From the NCBI GenBank assembly GCA_023101725.1, contig JALJCO010010480.1, forward strand, positions 62,001 to 126,000: a stretch of DNA of 64,000 bases. Direction: 5' to 3'. Source of the stretch: Atherinomorus stipes (Eukaryota > Chordata > Actinopteri > Atheriniformes > Atherinidae). The translations under genes were made by a program, and so were the position numbers. Shown here one piece after another: positions 45,222 through 56,863 of this stretch. Position 1 is the stretch's first letter. Each line of letters starts with the position of its first letter. The notes under the pieces are model-generated. The model worked only from the letters and a program-made list of their open reading frames with translations, searched no databases and was not told the DNA's origin.

Positions 45222-46465
45222 ACATGAAATGAAATGAAAAATACTATACTTATCCCAGGAGGAAAATTCGACAATGTAAAAAAGCTCTTTTTAAAAAATA
45301 TATATATAACATTGATGATGATAATAATAATAATAAGTCAGTCAGTCAGTCAGTCTTGTTCTTTAGGGTGATGGTTGCTGGCAGGAATGAATTTCTGTAT
45401 CTCTCCGTCCTACAGCGAACCTGATGCAGCCTCCCACTGAACACACTCTGTTGATTCTTCACCGTGTTGTGGAGAGGATGGGAAGAGTCCTCCATCATCT
45501 TCATCAGCTTGTGAAGCATTCTTTTTTGAACGATCATCTCCAGCGGCTCCAGAGTTCTCCCCAGCACAGAACCAGCTTTCTTGATCAGCTTGTTTAGTTT
45601 CTTCAAGTCTCTGATTCTGATGCTGCTTCCCCAGCAGATGCTGCAAAGCTAATTGCACTTTCCACAACAGACTTGTAGAAGATCTGCAACATCTTGGTGC
45701 AGACGTTGAATGATCTCAGCTTCCTTAAGAAGTAGAGTCTGCTCTGACCTTTCTTGTAGATGTAGTCAGTGTTGCATTTCCAGTCGAGTCTGTTGTCCAG
45801 CTGAACTCCAGGTATTTGTAGTTCTCCACCACCTCCACCTCCTCTTCCAGGATGTAGACAGGACTATGCTGCTTATTCTTGCTCCTCCTGAAGTCAGCAA
45901 TCATCTCTTTAGTCTTGCTGGTATTTAAGATGAGCTGATTGTTACCATTTCACAAACTGACTGACCAGTTCCTTGTACTCGGCTTCTTGTCCATCACTGA
46001 TACACCCCACAACAGCAGAGTCATCAGAATATTTCTGCAGATGACAGGACTCAGAGTTATACTGGAAGTCTGAGGTGTACAGTGTAAAGAGAGGAATGGT
46101 GAGAGTACAGTCCCTTGTGGTGCTCCAGTGCTGCTGACCACCATCTCAGACACAACCTTTCAGTCTCACAAACTGTGGTCTGTTTGTTAGGTAGTCGTAA
46201 ATCCAGGTGGTTGTGGAGGATCCACCTGGAAGTTATGGAGCTTCTGACATAGCAAAGCAGCTGAATCGTATTAAAGGCACTTGAAAAATCAAAGAACATG
46301 ACCCTCAAAGTGCTGCCTGACTGGTCCAGATGAGAGTGGGCTCTCTGAAGCAGGAAGAAGGAAGATGATGGCGTCTTCAACCCCAAGCCCATTACGATAT
46401 GCGAACTGTAATGGGTCCTGAAAGGTGTTCACTTGCTTATTGAGGTGAGCCAGTAAGAGTCTCTC
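45222..46465 (-). pseudogene. LINE (CR1/L2/Rex-type) reverse transcriptase, 3' part
   Basis: Reverse strand, high to low: ERLLLAHLNKQVNTFQDPLQ and FAYRNGLGVEDAI; VMFFDFSSAFNTIQ (RT motif with the first Asp); VVSSTGAPQGTVLSPF; a core with the active-site region degraded; then LKKLNKLIKKAGSVLGRTL and RRCRTERYRNSFLPATI-like C-terminus (about 45370). The 3' tail ends with TTGTCGAATTTTCCTCCTGG-like sequence and short TGAAA repeats near 45225, as in CR1/L2-type LINEs. Several frameshifts. The RT is interrupted by the Harbinger MITE at 46469. Confidence 0.82.
45335..45356. repeat. (GTCA)n microsatellite
   Basis: GTCAGTCAGTCAGTCAGTC preceded by an AATAATAAT run. Confidence 0.9.
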
Positions 46466-46468
46466 CAG

Positions 46469-47520
46469 GGGTCTGCTGCACGAAGCAGGTTTAATGAAAA
46501 CCCTGAGTTGTTTTACCCCGAAATTCGGGAAACTCTTGAGTTTTTCGTAACACAAAGGTAGGTAACCCAACCCAGGGAAAGAGGAGTAACTCTAGCCTGT
46601 TGCACGAAGAGGGGCAACTTAAACCCTCGGTCAGTTACCATGGTAACAGACTCTCTGAAACTAACCTGGTCGGGAGCAGGTTAGTGTGGAGAAACCTTGA
46701 GTTTCTCACTGTCTCCACCCACTTTTAGTCACACTCGCCGTTTCCTTTCCTCATTCATTCATTAAGTCAGCGGTGAGTTTTGGCTGCTGCCGTCTTAAAT
46801 AAAACATGTTAAAAAATAAATCGGAGTCGGTAGGTTACATCCTTATCTTTTGATGAGGATTTTATGGATTAAGATGCTGCATGAAGGGTTAAATATTCAG
46901 AGATCATTATCAGACCACGGATAGAAGTTTAATTTCCCGACAGTTGTCATTTCTGACGTTACAGTTACACATCACGGTCAGTTATCTACATACACGAGCT
47001 GATCCGTCCGTACATTTATAATATCACCAGCCATACGTGATAGTTGGAGGTCCTGTCTCTCCGTTTACAAAAGATGCTTTAACATGATCATTTGACGGTC
47101 CAGCTGTTCCTGTCTACTCTATAACATCGTTGTGATTGTAAAGGAGCATTTAAACTTAAGTCTTCTCCCATGCCGTCTTTCTTTCTTTCATTTTTTATTT
47201 TTTTGCTTGCAGCAGCGGCAGCAGTTTAAACTCGCCATATGAGGCTTTGAAAGTTATATCTCCATTCAATGGCGAGCGCAGCCCCGCCCTCGCGTCTACG
47301 TTACCATGGTGACTCGTAGAATCGGTGCTCAATTGATGTTGGCTTTTTATCTTGGTGGCGCCTGGTTAAAACCCCGGGTCGAACTACTCTGAGTTGATTA
47401 AACCAACTCAAATCAGCTGTTATGGGACTGAAAATTCAGAGTTTCGAATCTCCGAGTAGGTCAACTCAGAGTTCAGAGTTACTCTCGGAGTTTGTTGAAC
47501 CTGCTTCGTGCAACAGACCC
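46469..47520. mobile_element. PIF/Harbinger MITE (1052 bp) inserted in the LINE, CAG target duplication
   Basis: Ends GGGTCTGCTGCACGAAGC and GCTTCGTGCAACAGACCC, bordered by CAG at 46466-46468 and 47521-47523 (CWG-type). Sub-terminal sequence is rich in ACTCTGAGTT/CAACTCAG. Removing the insert and one CAG rejoins the LINE frame (LTSHIMKVLERLLLAHL across the site). Confidence 0.9.
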
Positions 47521-47609
47521 CAGAACTTTCATGATGTGAGATGTCAGTCCAAGATGCCAAGACACAATGGCTTTAACCGGGCAGCACTCAAGTAGTTACA
47601 GAGACCCCA

Positions 47610-47910
47610 AGCTGCTTCCAAACTACTTTTCTTTCTTATTTTGAACACTAGCTACACTATACTGTTGGAATTTTTAAGATCGAACATGCAGAAGTTAAAA
47701 ATCCCACTTTTAAGCTTTTCTCGCTGAGATATTGCGATTGGGGAAAGAAAACTTTTGCTTCACAGGGGAGGCCCAAAACCTGTTTCCAAACCATATTACC
47801 TTCTTTTTTTCGTCATGAACTACCTCATGCAGTTGGAATTTTTAAGATTGGACATGCAGAAGTTGAAAATCCCCCTTTTGAACTTTTCTCGTTGAGATAC
47901 TGCGATACAC
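47610..47910 (-). repeat. Diverged relative of the 387-bp satellite, period about 168 bp
   Basis: On + the block AGCTGCTTCCAAAC, TTCTTATTTTGAACACTAGC, TTGGAATTTTTAAGATCG and TTTTCTCGCTGAGATATTGC matches the reverse complement of the left-hand satellite at roughly three quarters of positions. The TTTTCTCG(C/T)TGAGATA motif recurs at about 47716 and 47884, so the spacing here is near 168 bp instead of 387. Confidence 0.75.
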
Positions 47911-48050
47911 TTGCAACTGTTCCCCCTGCTATGACTGACTATTTATTAAAAAGTAATCCTATAATTTTTTTTATTATTGTATGGGGGTGGTTGCATCCTT
48001 TTTTTTACATTTTTAAAATGTAAAAAATACTGTTTGCAGCATTCTTTTTT

Positions 48051-48067
48051 GGGGGGGGGGGGGGGGG
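48051..48067. repeat. Homopolymer run, 17 G
   Basis: Seventeen consecutive G on +, preceded by T6. A typical sequencing and assembly weak point. Confidence 0.95.
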
Positions 48068-48330
48068 CTTCAAGTCCTTTTTGCTTGGGGCCCCATGTAA
48101 CGGCCCTGTGTAGTGTGTTGGGTTGTCGGCAAGGGGGGAACTGAACCTATTGAAGAACATGTTCAGTTCGTTAGCTCTGTCCAGACCTCCGTCAGTCTGG
48201 TCCCCCTTTAACTTGAAATCAGTGATCTATTGGGGAAGCACCTCACTGTTCTTGTTGGAACGATGTTGTCCACACAGAAGTTTATGTAATCTGTCACACA
48301 CTCAGTCATGGTGTTGATGTCATCTTCATG

Positions 48331-49011
48331 AGGTTCACAGAGGACAGAGGACATGGTTGGCTAGGATGTCCCATTTCAGCAGCTACCGTTTCAGGAGGCT
48401 GCTTCAGAGTGCGTGGACTACACAGTCTGCAACGTGAGACACGGCTTCAGAGTTTCTGTCAGGACTGTTTAGGTGGGAAACCTTTAGCCCCACCAATTCC
48501 ACGTCCACCAGTGTGGATTTTAAGATCATTATCTACAGAGGTCGCTCTCCTTCCATCCTTTACCCCTGCATTTACGTTTGTGGAGATTTTTTTTTTAAAT
48601 CCATTCTTCCCTCTACCTGTGAAATGCTCCCTGGGCCATCAGCTGCAACCCAAAGCATGACTGACCACCCCCCTCAGTTAAATGGTTGGACGGGTTGAAG
48701 AGAGTGGTTCGGATTCACCTCTGGTCCTCTGAAATCTGACCTCCAGACCTCATCTTGTATCCACTGGTCCTGATAACGGTCTCTCCAGAACTGCTTCAAG
48801 CCATTGTTCCAACCTTACCCAAGGAGAATATGTGGAGAGGGGGAAGATGTAACGAGGGTTCCAAATTTCGAGGCCCCCCATTAAATAATTGCCCCCCCCC
48901 AAATAACAGAGAAGACAGGATTTGGGTGAGGGGCAATGCCTTTAGTTGAGTCATCATAATTTGTTCATTAGTACTTTAAAAATATGCCCATTTTTGTTGG
49001 AAGTGCAAAAA
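48331..49011. other. Unassigned sequence
   Basis: Possibly more degraded LINE 5' sequence at the left. A C-run with CCCCCCCCC near 48893. No frame with recognisable motifs. Confidence 0.35.
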
Positions 49012-49581
49012 CACACTCAAAAACAGAAGTACCAGTTTGTACTTAAAAGGGTACAAAGCTTGTTGCTGGGGGGGGGTTCCTTTTTTAAAGACATTTCTAA
49101 ACCTTCGGTCCTGGTCCATTTTTGTACCTTATCAAGCTGTATGAGTTAATAAAGTACAATTAAACCAATTAAAAATGATGAATAAAAGTCAATAAAATAG
49201 AGATTATGACAACAATCAAAGATGCTAATAATAAATGAATAATTATAGAAATATTAGGCCAAACACATATATAATTATACATATAATTATCACTATGATT
49301 ATTATGAAAATCATAGTATAATAACTATAATTATACTACTGTTTAGAAGTACTGCTATTTATAGTTATTGCACAAGCTACACACATTTTTCAATGCTGCA
49401 GGTACCCTTAGGGTTGAAATGGTACAAATTTGTACTTTATATTACTTTGGACCCTTTTTCATAGTATATAGGTACTTCTGGCCTCAAAAAGACCAATATT
49501 GTACTTTTGAGAGAACATTTGTAAAACATGTACCTACAGGTACAGAAATGATCCTGTATCGTACCTCTGTTTCTGAGTGTG
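49012..49581. mobile_element. Candidate MITE with CACACTCA inverted repeats (570 bp)
   Basis: CACACTCAAAAACAGAAGTAC at the left pairs with GTACCTCTGTTTCTGAGTGTG at the right with a few mismatches. GTACAAA/TTTGTAC blocks recur inside. AACA occurs on both flanks and may be a 4-bp duplication. Superfamily not assigned. Confidence 0.6.
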
Positions 49582-50023
49582 AACAATACTTTTAGCCGGG
49601 GGGGACGACACACACACACACACTGGTGTAGCAGATCAGATGGGTCAAACTGCAGCCATCCTCTGAGGCTGGAAAACTGTCAGAATCCTCATGAATAACA
49701 AGGATAAAGGAGTTTTTGCTGGATTATGTTAATGCTGTGACAAAGCACCTACATGCCAAAAATCTGCTTCTTTCACCAAGTGAGGATCAAGTTTGTTTTT
49801 TTAAGGAGCCCCAGTCATAACTTCATGCCTAAATAAAAATACATCACATTTCACAAATGAATGCAGCCTGAATCAGAATCACAAGTGTATCTGATGAATG
49901 TAGGTCAACACCTGGAACGGTCTTGGGACCCCCCGTCTGGGTAAGGCCAGGAACCCATGACTGCTGATTGCTGGGACAAGATGTTATTCGTAAAACTTTG
50001 ACACAAAGAGCTACAACAGGGAC

Positions 50024-50417
50024 TAGGGCTGGACGATTATGGAAAAAATTATAATCACGATTATTTTGACTGATATTGAAATCACGATTAATATACACGA
50101 TTATTTATTGATTTTATAAAAAGTGTCTATTGAACCACATAACTCAACTTGAAATATAACTTTTAAAATTTTTTTACCAAAAATAAATTAGAAACAAGTA
50201 AAGGAGTAAGATAAGAACACTATTCAATATAATAGCAATAAAAATGAATACTAAGTCTACATGCATTCCTGTTCTATACTCCCTGCAGTTTGCTTCCTAT
50301 ATTCCACCAGTCTGTTCACTTCAGGATTAATTGTTTTTCTTCAATTACAGTGTTTTTATGATTGTGAAAAGGCAAAATTTAAATCACGATTAAAATTCGA
50401 TTAATTGTCCAGCCCTA
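50024..50417. mobile_element. hAT MITE (394 bp) with perfect 8-bp TSD
   Basis: ACAGGGAC at 50016-50023 and 50418-50425. Ends TAGGGCTGGACGATTA and TAATTGTCCAGCCCTA; repeated ATCACGATTA motifs inside. Non-coding. Confidence 0.93.
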
Positions 50418-50425
50418 ACAGGGAC

Positions 50426-50795
50426 CCCTGTCAACCTCATCCCAGAGCTCATATCTACGGGGGTTCCCATACTTCTGCAGGTGCTGCCTCTGGAAGTTTC
50501 CAGCATCTTACAATCACACAACTTGCAGGTTTCATTTTTTATTAGCATCTCTCTGTCATATAAGGTCAACCCTTGAGTCCTTGCAAAATTCAGTTCCCAG
50601 AAATGTACAGCTTGATCTTCAAACCTGCCTTTTCTTCGTTAACACGAGCGTCTCACAGCAGCCTGAAGAGCGCTTGGTGTGGCTGTCCAGGCTCTCAGCA
50701 ACGAGCTTCGCTCCTACTCCGCTTAAAAAGGACAGGATGAGTATATCGGGCCTCGCATGAACGGAGGCGCTCGGTAACGTTATATACAAACAGGA
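50426..50795. other. Unassigned sequence
   Basis: No gene motifs or element ends recognised. Confidence 0.35.
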
Positions 50796-50796
50796 A

Positions 50797-50830
50797 GTGT
50801 GTGTGTGTGTGTGTGTGTGGGGGGGGGGGT
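50797..50830. repeat. (GT)n microsatellite followed by G run
   Basis: GTGTGTGTGTGTGTGTGTGT then about eleven G. Confidence 0.95.
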
Positions 50831-50995
50831 TCTGTGGTCCCAAGTGGACAGGAGCTCAGTTCCCTGTGTGGTCCACCATCCCAGGATGGTTCGTGAGGGA
50901 GCGTGTGAAGGGGGTGAAGGAATTGAGGGGAGATGTTCACTCCGATGCCCTGCAGCTGCAGAATGACTCCTTTTTTATTGTGTGTGTTCCTGTAC

Positions 50996-51375
50996 TTGCT
51001 ACACTGTGAGGACCATTTTGCATCTTTAACCAACAAAGTGAGGACATTTTGGCTGGTCCTCGCTAAAAAAGCCGAAGAAAAAAACATTTTTGAGGGTCAA
51101 GATTTGGTTTAGTTTGGGCCTGTGGCCTTTTACAACAGGTATAGTGAAGGAAAGGGGAGAGAGGGGGAGTGACATGCAGCAAGGGTCCTCGACCGGAATC
51201 GAACCGGGCCGACTGCGCTGGGAACTGTGGCCTTGTTCATGGGGCGGCTGCTCAACCAACTGAGCTAATCACCACCCCAAGATTTGGTTTTAGAGTTTAG
51301 GTTAGAATTAGGTTTAGGTTAGGGGCTAGGGAATGCATTAAGTCAATGGATGTCCTCACTAAGATAGAAGTACGA
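50996..51375. repeat. Interspersed repeat (GTGAGGAC family) hosting a SINE
   Basis: GTGAGGACATTTTGGCTGG at the left and TTAGGTTAGGGGCTAGGG with GATGTCCTCACT at the right, typical of a dispersed fish MITE-like repeat. It carries the SINE at 51111-51278. Confidence 0.5.
51111..51278 (-). mobile_element. tRNA-derived SINE with 12-bp target duplication
   Basis: Flanked by AAGATTTGGTTT at 51099-51110 and 51279-51290. On the reverse strand the head reads TTAGCTCAGTTGGTTGAGCA (A box-like) and later GGTTCGATTCCGG (B box), then CTTGCTGCATGTCACTCCCC, a tail seen in fish tRNA SINEs. Confidence 0.9.
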
Positions 51376-51548
51376 GGATGTGTGTGTATGTGTGTGGTTT
51401 TTTGCTTCACCACTGCAGGAAAGGGCAAACATTCAGTTTCAGGGCTGGGTGGCAGCAGAGCAAGCAGCCAGACTCCAGCCTGCTCCGACAACATTCTCCA
51501 CCTCTGCGGTGCATCAAACGTCGCAGAATTACTCATAAATGTTCTTTA

Positions 51549-51919
51549 TTATCTTACAAGATTCCCTGATGGCCAGCGCAGAGAAACACAAATAGAAAAA
51601 ATCGGGAAGAAAAGAGGCTTGTCCAGTTTAGTTTTACATGAGTAGAAAGAGAAGAGGAAGAGGAAGGTGCAGAGCCAGGATTGGTCCACAGGGGGAGCAC
51701 TGTCTGGTCTCCTCTCAGAGGGAAGAGACGGTGGCAGGGGGGGGGCTGATGGAAGAGTGAGGGGAGCAGAGTCCCCGTCAGATTCTTCTGTTGGCTCGTC
51801 TGGGTTGTTGACATGTTTGTGACCTCCTCCCCCCCTCCCCCAACCCTCCAGGGTCAAGGTGAGCAATCGACGGTGGTCCGACTGGCGGCGTCTTCCAGAC
51901 AGGAGGACAGATGATGTCT
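51549..51919 (-). other. Possible 3'-terminal exon of an unknown gene
   Basis: Reverse strand: polypyrimidine tract and CTCAG acceptor before 51919, then open frames (one to 51778, one to 51549), and AATAAA at 51550-51545. CpG and GC content are higher than in the surrounding repeats. No domain is recognised and the upstream exon could not be placed, so this is a suspicion only. Confidence 0.25.
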
Positions 51920-52174
51920 CTGAGGGGAGAAGACAAGCTGTGAGCAGGGTGGGGGTGTCTGGTGCAGGGATGCTGCAAATGGAAAATGCTTCTACGTAAA
52001 CACGTTCAGATCATCTGGCGGTGTTTCGTAACCGCAGCTCCTCGCTGCATGAACCCCGTACACCTGATCAGGTCAACCTTCTCGTACCGAGTTACCCCCC
52101 CGTCCCTCCAGACCTGCCAGACTTTCCTCAGAGACGTTGCTCCGTACCCACATGACAGCGTCGCATCCCGTTAG

Positions 52175-52616
52175 TCACCGGGGAAACTCGAGGAGGACGC
52201 TGCTACATGCATTTTTTTTGTTTGTTTAAACTTGTGCCATGTTTTTGCCTTAAATATGTTTAAAAGCCTAAAAGCATTCAAGTTAGTAATTATAGCGACA
52301 TAAATTGGCTATATTTAATTGTTTTATACACTGTATCGGTGTTAAATTTGTGTAAAATGATAAAACAGGAATTCTCAAAAATTAAAAACAGAAATACACC
52401 AAAAATGGGAAAAAAAATTAAAACGGAATTTAAAAAAAAATAAAACGTATTTCATAGAGCTCTACGTCTGGGGCAGGGCCACATCATGGTTTAACCCTCA
52501 TCGCTCCCGAAGAAAAAGTTACATTCAGCTTCTTAAGGTCACAGATTGGCCAATGTCAGTTAACGGCCTGTAAATATCATCTAAAAATGAAAAGTTGCCA
52601 GTTTCTTATAATTGTA
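52175..52616. other. Unassigned AT-rich sequence
   Basis: No gene or element recognised. Confidence 0.4.
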
Positions 52617-52755
52617 AAAAAAAAAAAAAAAAATAATTTAAATTAAAATTAAAAGTGAAAAAAAAAAAAAGGGAAAAAAAAAAAGAAAAAAAAAAAAAAA
52701 GATAAGGAAAAAAAAAAAAAAAATAAAAAATTTTTTTTTATTTTTTTTTTCTTTT
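52617..52755. repeat. A-rich then T-rich low-complexity tract
   Basis: Runs of A with interspersed G or T, changing to T runs at about 52731; can pair as a weak hairpin. Confidence 0.9.
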
Positions 52756-52909
52756 TTTTCTTGTGTTTTAAAATTTATGTAAGTTTTAAGGTGAAGAAAA
52801 ATAAAAAATTAAAAATTTCATGGGTGTCATCACTGACTTTTGGCCTAACCATCAATACCAAAAAATCAATGAGTTTCAAAATTTAACCCTTTAAGTTCCA
52901 GTTTGTACA

Positions 52910-54292
52910 CACAATGGCTCCTCAAACGATCATAGAAATGATCGCATATCTGATCGTAAAAAGGATTGTACGATTGGACCCACATATGATTTATTAAAAC
53001 GTTCGTATCAAACCAATCTCGTCGTACGAGCAAAAGAGTCTTGATAAATACCACAGCTGAAATCCATCGTCATTAAATGTCACGCCCACGGTTACGCCCT
53101 TAAACATGCATGATAATGAGGCTTCGCCCAGCGATGTTGAACCGTAGAGAGGAGATATTCTGCCAAAAGAAACTTTTGGTGTGATCAAGACAGAATTCCT
53201 CATTTGTGAGGTGGGAAAGATTAAAGAGGTGTTTGGCAGCTTAAAAACCGGAGTCAGAGACGTGCACAAAAACGCTGCTTGGAGGAAAATCAGTCGGCCT
53301 CGGCTGAGATATTTATAAAAGTCTCAATTAGGCTGGCTTATATGGTTTATTCGTTTTATTATGAAGTTTAATAATTGCCCACATCCGGTAGCAACGTCAC
53401 AATTCTTTAGCCAATGGGTCAAGAAGAAGTGGTCCGGCACCCTCCCCGTCATGACAAACCGCGGCACACTAACAGGTGGATGCCGGTCAGATCCGAGCCT
53501 GACCCAGACAGGTACAGAAAAAAAGATAACTTGCATTAGCAAAGCTGAGGAACAGTCTACTGACTGAGCACTTATACAACTTTAAGGTATAGATTACTTA
53601 TTAGAAATGACGGATCAGCTGCTGTCTCCTCCGTATAGCCCAGTGGGGGCGGCAGGGCGGCTCTCGGCGCATCTTCTCCTCTGACTGCGCATCAAAACCC
53701 TCCGTCAGCTGTCTGAGCGATGATCAGCACTGCACAGTACAGGACTGTATTGTAGATTTTCTCCGAGTCTAAAGCAGCGTTTCATCCTGCTGCTCCTACA
53801 CCCACCTGGGCACCTGCGCGTGTGTGCGTACTGATGCCGACCTGCGCTCCTATGTGGCAGGTTTACCAGCGGGGTGATGAGATGCACGAAGACTGCAAAG
53901 CACTTGTCTCCTAGAACTACATGTTAATGATTTTAATAATTTGTTGAGATAAATGGAGGAATTAAATTCAGTCAGCTATTTTTGTAATTTTGGGAATACA
54001 TTCTACATTCCAGTTTTCCTTTTTCTTTGCAAATGGGTTCATTCTTAGTGCTGATTTGTGAATACTTATGTTTAAATGACAGTTTGTGGTTTGGTTAATA
54101 AATATTTTCATGTTCTGCTGCGCTGCAAACCCTCACTGACTCAAACTTACCTACAAGAACTCAGAGCTGTCGTGAGATTTGATCGTATCCTACGCTCACG
54201 TCCAAAAATTGCAGTCTTGCGTGGAAATGGTCCGATACGAACGTTTTAATAAATCACACGTGGGTACAATCGTTTGATAAATGAGGGCCACT
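52910..54292. mobile_element. Inverted-repeat element (about 1.38 kb), possibly PIF/Harbinger MITE
   Basis: The left arm (TCAAACGATCATAG, TGATTTATTAAAACGTTCGT) pairs with the right arm (ACGAACGTTTTAATAAATCA, CAATCGTTTGATAAATGAGG). Ends with CCTCATTTATCAAA are common in fish Harbinger-type MITEs, but no target duplication was confirmed. No coding remnant recognised. Confidence 0.6.
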
Positions 54293-55094
54293 GTTCCCAC
54301 TGCCTAAAACTGAAAAGTGTGCTAAAAAAAAAGTTTTAAAAAACTAGCCTGTAGGTGGCAGGCCATTATTAGGTATACAGAGCAGACCTTAGCATAGATT
54401 ATAGCAACCACAATTAAAAAAGCTCAATGAGAAGCGGTTTCGACAAAAATGCAAAAAAAATGTGGGAAAAATTCCAGTTTGAACTGGAATGGCAGCATTA
54501 CAGAGAGGGAACTAAATTCCCTGCAAAAGACTGAACTAAATAATTAGCATGTGATGTGACTGATCAAAATATTTGAAAAAAACAAACACCAAAATTACAA
54601 ATTTGAGACCCTTTCACGCTCAAATAACCTCACATGAAAGAAGAAAAAGATTGTTTACTTCATTGGATGTGTTCAGCATTTTTGAGTTTTTGAAAGACTC
54701 TGATTGGCTGAAATAATGAAGTTTCTGGTTTCATCACTAAGATAAAAAGCGGGGGCCTCTTCTGAGTAAATGGTCTTATGTCATGGAAAACAGTTCAAAC
54801 TACATCATTGAAGTGTAGAGCAAGTGTGTGAGGAGAAAAATGTTCTCCTAAACATTTATTCTGGAATAACATTTGATTCTAGAAAGGTCCTTTTCAATGC
54901 AAGTCAATGTGGCACGGATTGGCTCTAAGGAGGAAATGAGGAGGATTTTAGTTAGAGACCTTAGAGAAAGAGTTACACCCCCCATCTTCTAGAAGATCAT
55001 GAGTCAAACCAAAAAACACACCTGGACCAAGTTTATGATATTTGCATTAGTAGAAAAAAGTAACATAAAAAGGTGATTCACTACCTCTTCAGAA
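54293..55094. other. Unassigned sequence
   Basis: AT-rich; no gene or element ends recognised. Confidence 0.4.
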
Positions 55095-55275
55095 AGCTTA
55101 GGGAGCTGCGAGGGTTAATCACGATACGATATCATATCCATACGGTAGATATCTGCCGATATCTCAAACTGAGTCACGATACGATTTTGATTTGATTTGA
55201 TTTGATTTGGGATCCATGATCAGTATAAAACGATATGACAATTATATTAAATATTTTTGTTTGTTGACGTGACTG
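55095..55275. repeat. hAT-like fragment with CGATACGAT motifs
   Basis: Repeats of CACGATACGATA and GATATCTGCCGATATCTC followed by (GATTT)n. Resembles hAT sub-terminal repeats; the boundaries are unclear. Confidence 0.45.
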
Positions 55276-55645
55276 GAAGCTCTGCAACAATCTCCCCACG
55301 TCACATCGAGCCACCGCACAACTACAAACGTGGATGTTGTTGTGAAAATGTGTCAGAGGGCCCACAACAGAACTTTAATCAGTTTTCTCAGTGACCCCTC
55401 CATCGACGGCTAACCATCATCTTCATTGTACCTTCATTGATCCCGCTGTGTTCATGTCTGGTTCATATCCGTTTGCTAGTAAATGCTGCAACGTCACGGC
55501 CACGTCCCGCATGGAGAACTTACATACTGCAGTTTCTGAGCCTCGGGACGCCGCTGGACGATGAATAATGAATGTTGGTGTGCCATCAGAACAAGTCAGA
55601 AACACAGATTTTTAAGGTCTGAAAAGTTACACTGTGTGTATTTTA

Positions 55646-56860
55646 GGGCTGTAATGATACACTAAATCACGATTCGATTCGTATCACAATTTTTGACCCC
55701 ACAATTCAATAGGGGATTATCACGCCCGCGTTCCGGTTTCCGGAAGTTGAAACATTTGGCACTTCCTCTTCCGGGCCATGTTAACGACGCCGTTCCTGCT
55801 CTGTTATACTGTTTAGATCGGATAAACTCCAAACATATTTAAGTTTCCATTCTAGACTGAAGTGATACTGGATCAAAAGCTGGATCAAAGCGATCGATTT
55901 GCCGCGGTGAAGGGCCGAACTTTATAATAAAACACACGTTTGTTTGTCCCCTGACGTGTTTGTCCCCTGACGCACTGACGTGCTTAACATTGTGCGTCTT
56001 AAAACACACAAACATCTGAAAATCGGGTCTGTACCTCCCCGTTTCCAGTGGAACTGGGGACTGCCAAGAAAGGAGACGCTTTCAGATGCTTGTGTGTTTT
56101 CAGCCGCACAAAGTTAGCCACGTCATCAAGCTGGCTAATGCTAACCTGCTAACAATAGTCCGCCAGCTTCTACTCTGTTAAACTTTGTAAATCGGATAAA
56201 CGCCAATGCCAAGTTTTCATTCCAGACTGAAGTGATGCTGAGGAAGAAGTGGATCAAAACGACCGATTCGCCGCAGTGAAGGACCGAACTTTATAATAAA
56301 ACGACACACGTTTGTTTGTAGCCGGCAGACTGCGCAGTCGTGTTAGCAGGTTAGCATTAGCCAGCTCGATAACGTGCCTAACTTTGTGCGGCTGAAAACA
56401 CACAAGCATCTGAAAGCGTCTCCTTTCTTGGCAGTCCCCAGTTGTTCCACTGGAAACGGGGGAGGTACAGACCCGATTTTCAGATGTTTGTGTGTTTTAG
56501 GACGCACAATGTTAAGCACGTCAGTAAACGCTAGCTGGCTAATGCTAGCATGCTGTGAAGTGCCGGTGTTGTGCCCCACCGGGGACAAACAAACGTGTGT
56601 TTTATTATAAAGTTCGGCCCTTCACCGCGGCAAATCGATCGCTTTGATCCAGCTTTTTGATCCAGTATCACTTCAGTCTAGAATGAAAACTTAAAAATGT
56701 TTGGAGTTTATCCGATTTAAACAGTATAACAGAGCAGGAACGGCTGTCGTTAACATGGCCCGGAAGAGGAAGTGTCAAAAGCCGGCAACTTCCGGTAAGC
56801 GTGATAATCCCCTATACAGACGATTTTTTTATTTGAAAAGTATTTCATTTAAATAACGTG
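55646..56860. mobile_element. hAT-like MITE split by foldback copy 2
   Basis: TAGGGCTGTAATGATACAC and CACGATTCGATTCGTATCAC (55646-55690) resemble a hAT end. After the foldback, sequence resumes with TACAGACGATTTTTTT. The matching right end was not found. Confidence 0.4.
55712..56812. mobile_element. TA-flanked foldback element, copy 2 (1101 bp)
   Basis: Same GGGGATTATCACGC ends and TA borders (55710-55711, 56813-56814) as copy 1 at 42678, but in the opposite orientation: its left end matches the right end of copy 1. About 37 bp shorter through internal deletions. Confidence 0.92.
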
Positions 56861-56863
56861 GCG

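Larger units (their letters stand above)
47524..48330 (-). pseudogene. LINE, 5' portion, interrupted
   Basis: 47524-47590 continues the LINE upstream of the MITE (HIMK region). 48110-48330 reads, with frame changes, VTDYINFCVDNIVPTRTV and a following LTEVWTELTN stretch, typical of sequence N-terminal to the RT in fish CR1/Rex-type elements. In between lies satellite-like sequence and a G run. Confidence 0.6.
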
